A stretch of DNA of 64,000 nt. Origin: Butyrivibrio sp. CB08. Its GTDB lineage: Bacteria; Bacillota; Clostridia; Lachnospirales; Lachnospiraceae. A program made the position numbers and the translations under genes. The stretch is taken from contig NZ_RAIR01000004.1 of NCBI RefSeq assembly GCF_003625485.1, positions 62,001 to 126,000 on the forward strand, in the 5' to 3' direction. This document shows positions 43,561-51,457 of this stretch, piece after piece. Every line of letters starts with the position of its first letter. Positions within the stretch are counted from its first letter, which is position 1. Below the pieces are notes generated by a model. That model was not told the DNA's origin. It saw nothing but the letters and a program-made list of their open reading frames with translations, and searched no databases.

Positions 43561-45312
43561 TTACCTGTCTCTGACTGCTTTTCCATCTCCAATCCTGTAG
43601 ATCATGTCGCACTTTTCAATTGTCTGAAGTCTGTGAGCAATGATCACCAGGGTCTTCTTGCCATGGAGTCTGTTAATTGAATCCATGATAGCTGCCTCTG
43701 TGTCGTTATCCAGGGCAGATGTGGCCTCATCCAGAACCAGTACCTCAGGATCCTCAAAAAGAGCTCTCGCAATACCGATTCTCTGTCTCTGTCCGCCTGA
43801 AAGTCTGATACCTCTCTCTCCAATCTCAGTATCAAGTCCCTCTGGCAGCTCTTTTACAAACTCATCAAGAGCAGCCTCAGACAGAGCCTGCCATACCTTA
43901 TTATCGTCTATCTCGTCCTCTGGAACTCCAAAGGCTACATTCTTCCTAATGGTTGAATCTGTCATAAAGATGGTCTGTGGAATATATCCTATATTCTTAA
44001 GCCATCCCTTGTAGTTGGTCTTAACGTCTACTCCGTCGGCCAGGATCCTTCCTTTTTCAGGTTCAAGAAGGCCAAGAAGCACGTCAACAATTGTAGTCTT
44101 GCCTGCGCCTGATGTTCCTACGATACCAACACTCTTTCCTACAGGGATCTCCATGTCTGCAGAATCCAGAATGTACTTGTCTGTATTGGGATACTTGTAG
44201 GTTATATCTTCCATCCTGATGGAGTTGCTAACCGGGAGCTTTTCAATTTCATTCTTTGCACGATAGTCTTCGCTGTTGTAAGAAATGGACTTATCGTGGA
44301 TCTCATCCTGAAGATTCTCGCTGACATTATCAAGGAATGGTTCAAAGTAAGCGATGGATGTCAGGTAGTTGTTGATCCTGTTGGCACTTGGAAGAAGTCT
44401 TGCTGCTGCAGCTGCAAGTACAGTGAGCTGTGGAAGCAGTGATGTAAGGCTGGTTCCCTGGGCCATAACAAAGAGCATATATCCGATCATGCCAGCAATG
44501 GCAATTGTCTCTATAAGAAGTCTTGGTGTTGAGTTATACAGGTTATACTTCTGCACCGCATTTACATAACCTGCTCCGCAGTCAGCATATCCGTTAATAA
44601 AGTAGTTCTCTTTTGCTGCAACCTTGATCTCTTTAATACCTGTTACAGACTCGTAGATCCACTTGTAAAGTCCGCTGTAGTAATCCTGATTGTCCTTACC
44701 AGCCTTGACCATTACGGGCTTGATCACAAACTTGATAACCAGAAGCACTATAACAAGAAGAGTTGCAATGGTGAGTGTCATCCTGGCATCCTGGCTAAGA
44801 AGGATTCCAACAAGGCACACAAATACAATGATCTCACTGATAAGCTGCAGACAGCTGAGGATAAGTGCATAGAGGTTATTTACATCTGAGGTGATATTTC
44901 TCTGAATAACTGTGGTATCTGCATTTAAATAGTACTCATAAGGCCTTTGCATGAAGTTGATCATCATGCGACGGGAGGTGGCAAACTGATTGGTATAAAC
45001 AAATCTCAGCTGAACCACATTCATGAAGTACAGGAATATATTTTTGATAATAAACACAAGGATAATGGACACCATAATGAGAGCTGCCAGTTGTGTCGTG
45101 CTGCTAAGGTTAAAGAAATTGTAGATCCCGGAAAGGATCTTGCTCTCCTGTACCTTCTCCGGATCGACAACGACTTGCATAACAGGTGCTATCATTGCAA
45201 TTCCGAGGGACTCAAGCACGCCTCCAATAAGCATCAATATTACAATGCCAACCATCTGTGTCTTCTGTTTTCTGTCCAGAAGCACTTTTATCTTGCTGTA
45301 AATCTTACGCAT
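43561..45312 (-). CDS. PglK-like ABC flippase for lipid-linked oligosaccharide, second copy
   Basis: The 583-residue half-transporter has a six-helix membrane domain and an ATPase domain with Walker A at 399-407 (GTSGAGKTT), LSGGQ at 504-508 and Walker B at 524-530. The segment RLLPSANRINNYL at 306-318 repeats the PglK-like block found in the paralog at 7229-9004, and both have the same motif positions. Two such flippases, plus the lack of any Wzx, suggest that both glycans or both precursors leave the cytoplasm through ABC flippases. It starts after an 86-base gap with a possible attenuator. Confidence 0.84.
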   Translation of the reverse strand: MRKIYSKIKVLLDRKQKTQMVGIVILMLIGGVLESLGIAMIAPVMQVVVDPEKVQESKILSGIYNFFNLSSTTQLAALIMVSIILVFIIKNIFLYFMNVVQLRFVYTNQFATSRRMMINFMQRPYEYYLNADTTVIQRNITSDVNNLYALILSCLQLISEIIVFVCLVGILLSQDARMTLTIATLLVIVLLVIKFVIKPVMVKAGKDNQDYYSGLYKWIYESVTGIKEIKVAAKENYFINGYADCGAGYVNAVQKYNLYNSTPRLLIETIAIAGMIGYMLFVMAQGTSLTSLLPQLTVLAAAAARLLPSANRINNYLTSIAYFEPFLDNVSENLQDEIHDKSISYNSEDYRAKNEIEKLPVSNSIRMEDITYKYPNTDKYILDSADMEIPVGKSVGIVGTSGAGKTTIVDVLLGLLEPEKGRILADGVDVKTNYKGWLKNIGYIPQTIFMTDSTIRKNVAFGVPEDEIDDNKVWQALSEAALDEFVKELPEGLDTEIGERGIRLSGGQRQRIGIARALFEDPEVLVLDEATSALDNDTEAAIMDSINRLHGKKTLVIIAHRLQTIEKCDMIYRIGDGKAVRDR

Positions 45313-45338
45313 TAATTAGTTCTTTCCTTCCGCTTTAT

Positions 45339-45374
45339 AACAAAAGAAGCATCAGCCACTAAAGCCATGCTTCT
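45339..45374 (-). terminator. Possible intrinsic terminator or attenuator between pseB and flippase
   Basis: On the minus strand an 8-base stem (AGAAGCAT with ATGCTTCT, at 45374-45367 and 45352-45345) with a 14-base loop is followed by TTTGTT. It lies in the 86-base gap between the PseB-like stop (45399) and flippase start (45312). The T-run is short and interrupted, so partial termination that lowers downstream expression is more likely than a full stop. Confidence 0.45.
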
Positions 45375-45398
45375 GTTCTGTCCTGTTTCAAGCAGTAT

Positions 45399-46409
45399 TT
45401 AGTGAATATCAGCTTCTGAAAGCCTGTTTCTGATCTCCTCTACGCTCATCCACTCAGTATTGTTGCCTGAGCTGTAGTAGAATCCATCAGCAACCTTCTT
45501 ACCAGCTGGGTCTGGAGCCTGACGCTCATTGAATATTACCTGAGGATATACGATAAAGTGCTTGTCGAACTCATATGTAAAAGGAGCATCCTCTGTGGTT
45601 ACCATGATCTCATCAAGCTTCTCACCAGGTCTGATTCCAACTTCTACAGTCTTGATGCCAGGGCACATAGCCTCTGCCAGATCCTTGACATTGAAAGAAG
45701 GGATCTTGCTGATAAAGGTTTCACCACCATTGGCCTCTCTGAGAGCCTTAAGCACGAGCTCAACTCCCTCTGGAAGAGAGATCCAGAATCTTGTCATACG
45801 ATAATCGGTAATAGGAAGCTCTTTTTCACCCTTCTCAATAAGACTTCTAAAGAAAGGAATGATAGAACCGCGGCTGCCTGCAACATTACCATAACGTACA
45901 ATTGAGAAGTTGATGTCCTTGGAACCAGCATAGGCATTAGCTGCAATAAAGAGCTTATCTGAAACCATCTTGGTTGCGCCGTAAAGGTTAACCGGATTAA
46001 CAGCCTTATCAGTTGAAAGAGCAACTACTCTCTTAACTCCTGTGTTGAGGGCTGCATTGATAACACTCTGAGCACCAGTGATGTTGGTCTTGATGGCCTC
46101 ATCAGGGTTGTATTCACAGGCTGGAACCTGCTTAAGAGCTGCAGCATGAACGATATAATCAACGTTCTCACAGGCTCTCTCAAGTCTTGCGCCGTCCCTT
46201 ACATCACCGATAAAGAAACGCATCTTCTCAGCATTATCTCTATAAATCTTCTCGTTGGACATGGTGAACTGCTTGTACTCATCTCTTGAATAGATGATAA
46301 GCTTCTTAGGATTGTAGTGCTCAAGAACATACTTGGTAAAGCTGTGTCCAAAAGAGCCTGTTCCTCCTGTCACGAGAATCGTTTTGTTGTCTAGCATTGA
46401 TTTTTCCAT
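45399..46409 (-). CDS. UDP-GlcNAc 4,6-dehydratase, inverting short type (PseB/FlaA1-like)
   Basis: The 336-residue soluble enzyme has LVTGGTGSFGHSFTKY for NADP binding and STDKAVNPVNLYGATK, so Asp134, Lys135 and Tyr143. A Tyr at this place marks the PseB/FlaA1 type, which also inverts C5 to give a UDP-L-arabino-hexulose. That contrasts with Met430 of the PglF-like protein at 29408. No clear PseC, PseG or PseI is in the window, so the product may be used for a different L-sugar, such as one further reduced or epimerised. It is the first gene of unit B; GGAG lies 7 bases before the ATG. Confidence 0.88.
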   Translation of the reverse strand: MEKSMLDNKTILVTGGTGSFGHSFTKYVLEHYNPKKLIIYSRDEYKQFTMSNEKIYRDNAEKMRFFIGDVRDGARLERACENVDYIVHAAALKQVPACEYNPDEAIKTNITGAQSVINAALNTGVKRVVALSTDKAVNPVNLYGATKMVSDKLFIAANAYAGSKDINFSIVRYGNVAGSRGSIIPFFRSLIEKGEKELPITDYRMTRFWISLPEGVELVLKALREANGGETFISKIPSFNVKDLAEAMCPGIKTVEVGIRPGEKLDEIMVTTEDAPFTYEFDKHFIVYPQVIFNERQAPDPAGKKVADGFYYSSGNNTEWMSVEEIRNRLSEADIH

Positions 46410-46458
46410 TTTATATCTCCATCTAATTATTCGCTTACGCTAGGTCTTTAACTAACCA

Positions 46459-46487
46459 ATTATATAATAAGACGCATTAAAGGTCAA
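46459..46487 (-). promoter_or_regulatory. Sigma-70-type promoter for unit B
   Basis: In the 90-base gap before the PseB-like gene, the minus strand has TTGACC at 46487-46482, a 17-base spacer, and TATAAT at 46464-46459. That is five of six and six of six matches to consensus. Transcription would start near 46452 and leave a leader of about 43 bases. No terminator is visible for the gene upstream. Confidence 0.72.
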
Positions 46488-46499
46488 AAAGCGCATCTC

Positions 46500-47564
46500 T
46501 CAGCTCTTCTTTCCGCTGCGAAGATCCCTGTAGAACCAGAGGAGCCTGTAGTAAACATAAAAAAACAGGTGTGATTTCATCTGGAAACCTATGAGCTTTT
46601 TTTCTTCAGGATGAATCTTCTCTATATAGTATGGGTTGCTCTGGAAATCTGGAAAAGTGTTTTTCATTTCTTTTCCAAGGGCTTTTGAAAAATTATAACA
46701 ATCTTTAACTTTGAATCTTTTCGGCATGGCTGAGAACAATGTGTTGATATAAAATAACACAGTGTATTTAAATTCTATCTCTGGAAGATAGTCCTCGTAG
46801 TAGCCATTTTCTTTTGCCTCACTTACTATCATCCTGCCAGCTACCATTCTGTCCTCAAGATTCTTTTTGGAAATGCTGTGGACTGTGGAGGCATTATGCT
46901 GATAGTAATAGTACATAGGTTCCTGAATGTATTCAAAGTGTTTGGATCTGATCATCCAGGTATTACTTACTGCGTTATCTTCGTAGAAAATGTTCTCAGG
47001 GAAAACTGACAGCTTATCTTTGGTACCTGGCTGGTAGTCTCCAAGGATCAGCTCTCTCTTATAGACCTTGACCACAAGGCTTCCGGTTTCAATAAGGAGC
47101 TTTTTGTACTTGTCCTTGTCCATTACCCCAGTCTGTTCAAAGTTGTTGTTGTGTACCACTTCCCCCACTTTAAAGCTGTGCTCGTAGGTGAGGTTGTAGT
47201 CGCATCCAACCATGTCTGCTCCGGTTTCCGCTGCCTTCTTTAAGAGCTTCTCGTAGTAGTCTGGAACCACCCAGTCATCTGCATCTATAAAGCCAATCCA
47301 CTCGCCCTTTGCAATTGCAAGGCCAATATTCTTGGCTCCTCCCTGATGGAGATTGATGCTTGAATGAAGTGCGATAAATCTGTCGGGATATTTTTCCTGA
47401 TATTTTTGTAGTATTTCGTAGGAGTTGTCTGTGGAACAATCATCTACTGCAATTATCTCGTAGGAGCCTGGTTCAAGGCTCTGTGAAACAAGGCTGTCGA
47501 GACAATACTCCAGCCTTCCTCCATCTGCCATATTGTAAACCGGCACTACAACGCTTAGTTTCAC
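46500..47564 (-). CDS. Glycosyltransferase family 2
   Basis: The 354-residue protein has LSVVVPVYNMADG, AVDDCSTDNSYEIL and GFIDADDWVVPDYYEKLL, the GT2 core with a DxD site near residue 97. A C-terminal part of about 110 residues is positively charged and aromatic near the end (FFYVYYRLLWFYRDLRSG), probably for membrane contact. It starts with GTG at 47564, with a G-run 8 bases upstream, 19 bases after the carrier-protein gene. It is the last gene of unit A. Confidence 0.9.
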   Translation of the reverse strand: MKLSVVVPVYNMADGGRLEYCLDSLVSQSLEPGSYEIIAVDDCSTDNSYEILQKYQEKYPDRFIALHSSINLHQGGAKNIGLAIAKGEWIGFIDADDWVVPDYYEKLLKKAAETGADMVGCDYNLTYEHSFKVGEVVHNNNFEQTGVMDKDKYKKLLIETGSLVVKVYKRELILGDYQPGTKDKLSVFPENIFYEDNAVSNTWMIRSKHFEYIQEPMYYYYQHNASTVHSISKKNLEDRMVAGRMIVSEAKENGYYEDYLPEIEFKYTVLFYINTLFSAMPKRFKVKDCYNFSKALGKEMKNTFPDFQSNPYYIEKIHPEEKKLIGFQMKSHLFFYVYYRLLWFYRDLRSGKKS

Positions 47565-47583
47565 GACAAAGTCCCCCTATAGT

Positions 47584-47808
47584 TCAGCTCTTTTTACCAA
47601 TAAAATCCATAATGGCATCGATAGTTGCAAAATTGTCGGGATCAATGTCCTCAGGTTCAATAGTTACTCCGCACTTGTCGCACAAAAAGTCGATAAGCTC
47701 CAGCACCTGAAGCGAATCCAAAAGACCTTCCTCCACATAATTGCTGCTGCCAGCAAAATCTGCGTTGGGATTCAGCTCTTTTAAAAAGCCAAGTATTTCT
47801 TCTCTCAT
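47584..47808 (-). CDS. Acyl/aminoacyl carrier protein (DltC-like)
   Basis: This 74-residue acidic protein has the phosphopantetheine attachment motif GLLDSLQVLEL, with Ser32 as the attachment site. Length and helical pattern fit DltC and acyl carrier proteins. The ATG overlaps the stop of the adenylation-enzyme gene by 4 bases (ATGA), which gives near-equal translation of the pair. It should hold the activated acid as a thioester for transfer to a sugar by a partner, probably the AAC(3)-like enzyme at 49322. A phosphopantetheinyl transferase is not in the window. Confidence 0.9.
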   Translation of the reverse strand: MREEILGFLKELNPNADFAGSSNYVEEGLLDSLQVLELIDFLCDKCGVTIEPEDIDPDNFATIDAIMDFIGKKS

Positions 47809-49325
47809 GATAACTCTCCTTCAAGATACATTTTCTTAATCCTGGGCCTGTCGATCTTGCCATTCAGGTTCATGGGTATCGCGCTCATCTTAACATAAAC
47901 AGATGGCATCATATATGGCATCAGCCTTGCTGTCAGGCATTTTGATAACTCATCACTGTCCATATCTCCTGAGAATACAGCAACTATATTAGTTGACTCT
48001 TCATCATAGATACAGCAGGCATTTTTTATCTGCTCCAATGAGCAGATGGCATTTTCTATCTCTCCAAGCTCAATTCTGTGACCAAGCTTTTTGATCTGGA
48101 AATCTTTTCTGCCGCAAAAGACAATGTCTCCATTGTCACAGCGCATGGCCAGGTCTCCTGTATGATACACCCTCTCAAACCATCTCTCATTTAAAGGATG
48201 CTGAGTAAAGACTGCATCAGACTTTTCCTTGTTGTTGAAATAACCGTTAGAAAGGCAGATACCTGCAATGCAGATCTCTCCCTGCTCTCCGGGACCTGCC
48301 TCTTTGTTTTCATCTGTTATCAGGTAGATACTGGAGTTTTCGCAGGCTTTTCCAAGGGGCAGAACTTCATCATCAGCGAAATCCCTTGTAATATCATAAT
48401 ACATACAGGCGTAAGTAGCTTCCGTAGGTCCATACATATTAACATATAAAGCGTCCGGAATGTACTTTTTCCATACATTTAAATGTCTGCAGGGCATAAC
48501 CTCTCCGCAGAATATCACAAGCCTGACCGTATCCGGAACACACACCTCAAAGGCTCTTGCGTTTACCACGTTGCAAAGAGCTGAAGGCACCCATATCAGA
48601 GTATTGATCCCCTTCTCCTTAATAAAGCCAAGAATCTTCTTTGGGAATGTGTAATAGGATTTTGGCGGAATATATACAGAAGCTCCTGTCTTAAGAGGAA
48701 TATAAAGATCAGGAACTGATGCATCAAAATAAAAAGGAGCCTGATTACAAAGGGATGTGCTCTCAGAAAGATTGTACTTATCGCATATCCACTCCATAAA
48801 ATCTATTACAGCAGCATGTGAGATGGTAACACCCTTTGGAACTCCTGTGGATCCGCTTGTAAACAGAACATACAAAAGATCCGTGGTCTTAACTTCGCTT
48901 CTGATCTTGCAAAGTCTGTCTTCATCTATTTCAAAAGAATCAGCTTCATCGTCATATATCACTGGGATCCCTGGAATATTACTGTTTACCAGATCTTTCG
49001 TAGTGCTGTCACACACCACTGCCCCAGGCTTTAAAACATCAACTATGAGCTTAATGCGCTCATCAGGCATATCCTTATCTATCGGAACGTAGAAGCATCC
49101 AGCGTAGGCAGCTCCAAAGAAAGCCGGAATATTGTGGGCGCCTTTTTTCATGTATACCACTACAGGACTCTGGGGTGGTAACTGGCGCGCTATTTCGCTT
49201 CCTATCTTCCTGGCTCTTTCCGTGAGAGCTTTAAAGGTAAAGGAAACCGCTGTATCCTCATAGGCCACCTTATCCGGAAAACGCCTGCTGATATCATCAA
49301 GATAATCAAGTACTGTAGTGATCAT
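47805..49325 (-). CDS. AMP-forming adenylation enzyme (DltA/NRPS A-domain-like)
   Basis: The 506-residue protein has all A-domain blocks: LFTSGSTGVPKGV for ATP phosphates, NQAPFYFDASVPDLY (Asp in the place that binds the substrate amino group in GrsA and DltA), NMYGPTEATYA, YHTGDLAM and LNGKIDR with the catalytic Lys. Size and the NQAPFxFDxSVxDLY block fit DltA, which loads D-alanine on DltC. That conserved Asp favours an amino acid over a plain fatty acid. It loads the carrier protein encoded directly after. The exact acid cannot be predicted with confidence. Confidence 0.9.
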   Translation of the reverse strand: MITTVLDYLDDISRRFPDKVAYEDTAVSFTFKALTERARKIGSEIARQLPPQSPVVVYMKKGAHNIPAFFGAAYAGCFYVPIDKDMPDERIKLIVDVLKPGAVVCDSTTKDLVNSNIPGIPVIYDDEADSFEIDEDRLCKIRSEVKTTDLLYVLFTSGSTGVPKGVTISHAAVIDFMEWICDKYNLSESTSLCNQAPFYFDASVPDLYIPLKTGASVYIPPKSYYTFPKKILGFIKEKGINTLIWVPSALCNVVNARAFEVCVPDTVRLVIFCGEVMPCRHLNVWKKYIPDALYVNMYGPTEATYACMYYDITRDFADDEVLPLGKACENSSIYLITDENKEAGPGEQGEICIAGICLSNGYFNNKEKSDAVFTQHPLNERWFERVYHTGDLAMRCDNGDIVFCGRKDFQIKKLGHRIELGEIENAICSLEQIKNACCIYDEESTNIVAVFSGDMDSDELSKCLTARLMPYMMPSVYVKMSAIPMNLNGKIDRPRIKKMYLEGELS

Positions 49326-50122
49326 TTATTCTCTCCATAATTCTCAAAAAGAGAATCTCTATCCACATTAAAATCATAGATATTCCTGCATTTGTTATGC
49401 AAAATATCATCACAGATAATTGGAAGACTGTCTCCCAGTTTTACCACATGGCTTTCAATCTTGTCCATGAACATATAATCTTTTGCAACACCCTTGTCTC
49501 TGAGGATCTCCCATATTCTCTCAAATCGTTCAGTAGTTCCAACATTCAGGTCTCTTGCAGCATAGTCGTAGCTTCGCTGCTCCCGGTTACCATTTTCATC
49601 AATATATGTTCCGGTAAATGTCTTAGGAAAACGATAAGGCACTTCGCAAATAGTCTCTGCGTAGTGCACAAAGGTCATGGATCTCCAGTCTGTTCCAAGC
49701 ATAACCTGGGTGACGTTCTTTTCATCGCAGTATCCAAAGGGAGAATCCTTGCCAAATGAATGGCAGTTATTCATCCCCACAAGGAGATCCGCATCCTTGC
49801 CCCATACAGCAAATGAGTGGAGTGGATGAGTTGTTCTCTTAAATCCACACTGCTCAAGAGCAATATTTCCAAGAGCTCCTGTTATTCCCTTAGAATTGAC
49901 ATAGTCATAAACACCATTGTTGCTAAAGTCATAGTTAAAAGTAGGCAGCATGATAGTTCCAGCTTCGCCCACAGCTTCCTGAAACTGAGAAATGAGCCTG
50001 ACCGGGTCAAACTTCTCTTTTAACATGCTCCTTATGAAAAACGCTGTCCTCGTAATGTCTGAGGATAGCCAGATAATATCTCCAGCCTGTAAATTAAACT
50101 GATCAACTATTTCTTTATACAT
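49322..50122 (-). CDS. AAC(3)-fold N-acyltransferase
   Basis: The 266-residue protein belongs to the aminoglycoside 3-N-acetyltransferase fold: an early LQAGDIIWLSSD, then GTIMLPTFNYDFS, HPLHSFAVWGKDADLL with a conserved His, and a late region with AETICEVPYRF. In glycan loci these relatives N-acylate amino sugars. As the neighbours are a carrier protein and its loading enzyme, I infer that it takes the acyl group from the carrier, not only from acetyl-CoA. It overlaps the adenylation gene by 4 bases. It is not a drug-resistance gene by context. Confidence 0.83.
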   Translation of the reverse strand: MYKEIVDQFNLQAGDIIWLSSDITRTAFFIRSMLKEKFDPVRLISQFQEAVGEAGTIMLPTFNYDFSNNGVYDYVNSKGITGALGNIALEQCGFKRTTHPLHSFAVWGKDADLLVGMNNCHSFGKDSPFGYCDEKNVTQVMLGTDWRSMTFVHYAETICEVPYRFPKTFTGTYIDENGNREQRSYDYAARDLNVGTTERFERIWEILRDKGVAKDYMFMDKIESHVVKLGDSLPIICDDILHNKCRNIYDFNVDRDSLFENYGENK

Positions 50123-50130
50123 TTGAAGTT

Positions 50131-51435
50131 TTAAATCCTTTCCACCAGTCCCTCTTCTGCCAGGCGTTCTGCGTAAGGCAGGAGATCAGCAGCAGGTACA
50201 TTTATCTTATTGCCAATATCAATAAGGTCGTTCTTTCCATTGCTGAAAGCAAGGAAATGCCTGAAGTACATCTCATTGCCATAATTGCTCTTCTGGCTTA
50301 TGGCTTTGCTGAGGCCTCGCTTAGACAACTGTGGTTCACACAGAACTGTGGTCCTGAATCTGTAGTTATTCTCAAGGGCCAGGATGGTCTTAGTCATGAC
50401 TTCATAGCTTCCCATAAAGCCTTCAGGAGAAACAAAGCTCATATTGTCATCCGATGTGTGATACTCCGGGAATGTTCCAAACTTAGACCTGCAGAAGGAT
50501 ATCATTGGGATATCTACGCCAGGTGCATTGTACTGTCTCTCATCGGAGCCTCTGACAAGAAATGAATAGAATTTAGTATTTTCCCTTCCTATGAGGGCAT
50601 TCTTAATAACCCTGTCAGATATGCTGTCAGCATCAGGGGTCTCAACTACTGAGTATGCGTAGTTATCTCCTACACAGGTAAGGTTAAAGGCAGCAAACAC
50701 GTTGGCCTTAAGCACCTCAAGGTGCTGTGAAATGTATGTGATTGCCCCTAAGCTCTCGGGCTCAAGCACAAACCTGTAAGAGTATCTTCTCTTTTTCATG
50801 GAGATAACATATCTTACCAGCTCTGCAAGAAGTGAAGGGCCAGAGCACTCATTGTCAGCCATGGAAGGGTGACACACATAAGAGGTTATCAGGATCTCTT
50901 TTTCCTCTTCTCCCTTGATCACAAGATCTGCATAGGTTAAGCTTCCCTTCTTGTGCTCGCTGTCAATATACATATGGTATCGCCCGGAAGTAAGAGAATT
51001 CTTCATATTCTCTGACATGCAAAATCCGTAGCGTTCTGAGTAGTAGGATGTAACGTATGGAATAACCTCTGGCTGATCAGGCTCTGTATATATGTGAGTC
51101 AGCAGCTCATCAAGGTCGCACCAGGTATCGACAGCTGTAGAATATCCCATCACGTGGAGGTTGTTCTTGCGAAAATCTATGATCCTGTTACCACTCTCAT
51201 CCTCGATGTAGGCGTCTCTGATCACCCACTCATCGGGAACAGTCCAGTCAAAAGCCTGTGTTCCACTTGGCACTTCATGAACATCAAACTGAACTCCGGT
51301 ATCCTCAATGTACTGGTTAAGGATACTTATGGTTTTTCTGACACCCTCTCCGGTCAGACTCCTGCATATTGGAAAAATGCTGTCGCAGAGCTCGTATATC
51401 TTTTGTCCGACATTCTTATCACTATTGTTATCCAT
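50131..51435 (-). CDS. DUF4910/DUF2172 aminopeptidase-like protein with winged-helix end
   Basis: The 434-residue protein has an N-terminal DUF4910-like block (CRSLTGEGVRKTI), an M28-type peptidase core (SYVCHPSMADNECSGPS and EYHTSDDNMSFV, probable zinc ligands His, Asp, His) and a C-terminal winged-helix-like segment (about 365-434). Family members occur in polysaccharide loci, where their role is not known. It starts a four-gene cassette with the AAC(3)-like, DltA-like and carrier genes, 8 bases apart. It could trim an amino acid from a sugar or edit a mischarged product. No signal peptide is visible, so it acts in the cytoplasm. Confidence 0.8.
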   Translation of the reverse strand: MDNNSDKNVGQKIYELCDSIFPICRSLTGEGVRKTISILNQYIEDTGVQFDVHEVPSGTQAFDWTVPDEWVIRDAYIEDESGNRIIDFRKNNLHVMGYSTAVDTWCDLDELLTHIYTEPDQPEVIPYVTSYYSERYGFCMSENMKNSLTSGRYHMYIDSEHKKGSLTYADLVIKGEEEKEILITSYVCHPSMADNECSGPSLLAELVRYVISMKKRRYSYRFVLEPESLGAITYISQHLEVLKANVFAAFNLTCVGDNYAYSVVETPDADSISDRVIKNALIGRENTKFYSFLVRGSDERQYNAPGVDIPMISFCRSKFGTFPEYHTSDDNMSFVSPEGFMGSYEVMTKTILALENNYRFRTTVLCEPQLSKRGLSKAISQKSNYGNEMYFRHFLAFSNGKNDLIDIGNKINVPAADLLPYAERLAEEGLVERI

Positions 51436-51457
51436 AGCTACTCCTAAAGATCTCTCA

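Noticed and set aside
45399..46409. Full pseudaminic acid pathway
   Set aside because: Only the PseB step is clear. No PseC, PseG, PseI or PseF is recognised in the window.
46410..46499. Terminator at the end of unit A
   Set aside because: No stem with a T-run is visible between the GT2 stop and the unit B promoter; readthrough is possible.
47584..49325. Part of a dltABCD operon for teichoic acid D-alanylation
   Set aside because: DltB- and DltD-like genes are not adjacent; the only MBOAT is 32 kb away, has AlgI-like length and has its own SGNH partner.
49322..50122. Aminoglycoside resistance gene (AAC(3))
   Set aside because: The fold fits, but it overlaps an adenylation/carrier pair in a glycan locus, so amino-sugar acylation is far more likely than drug resistance.
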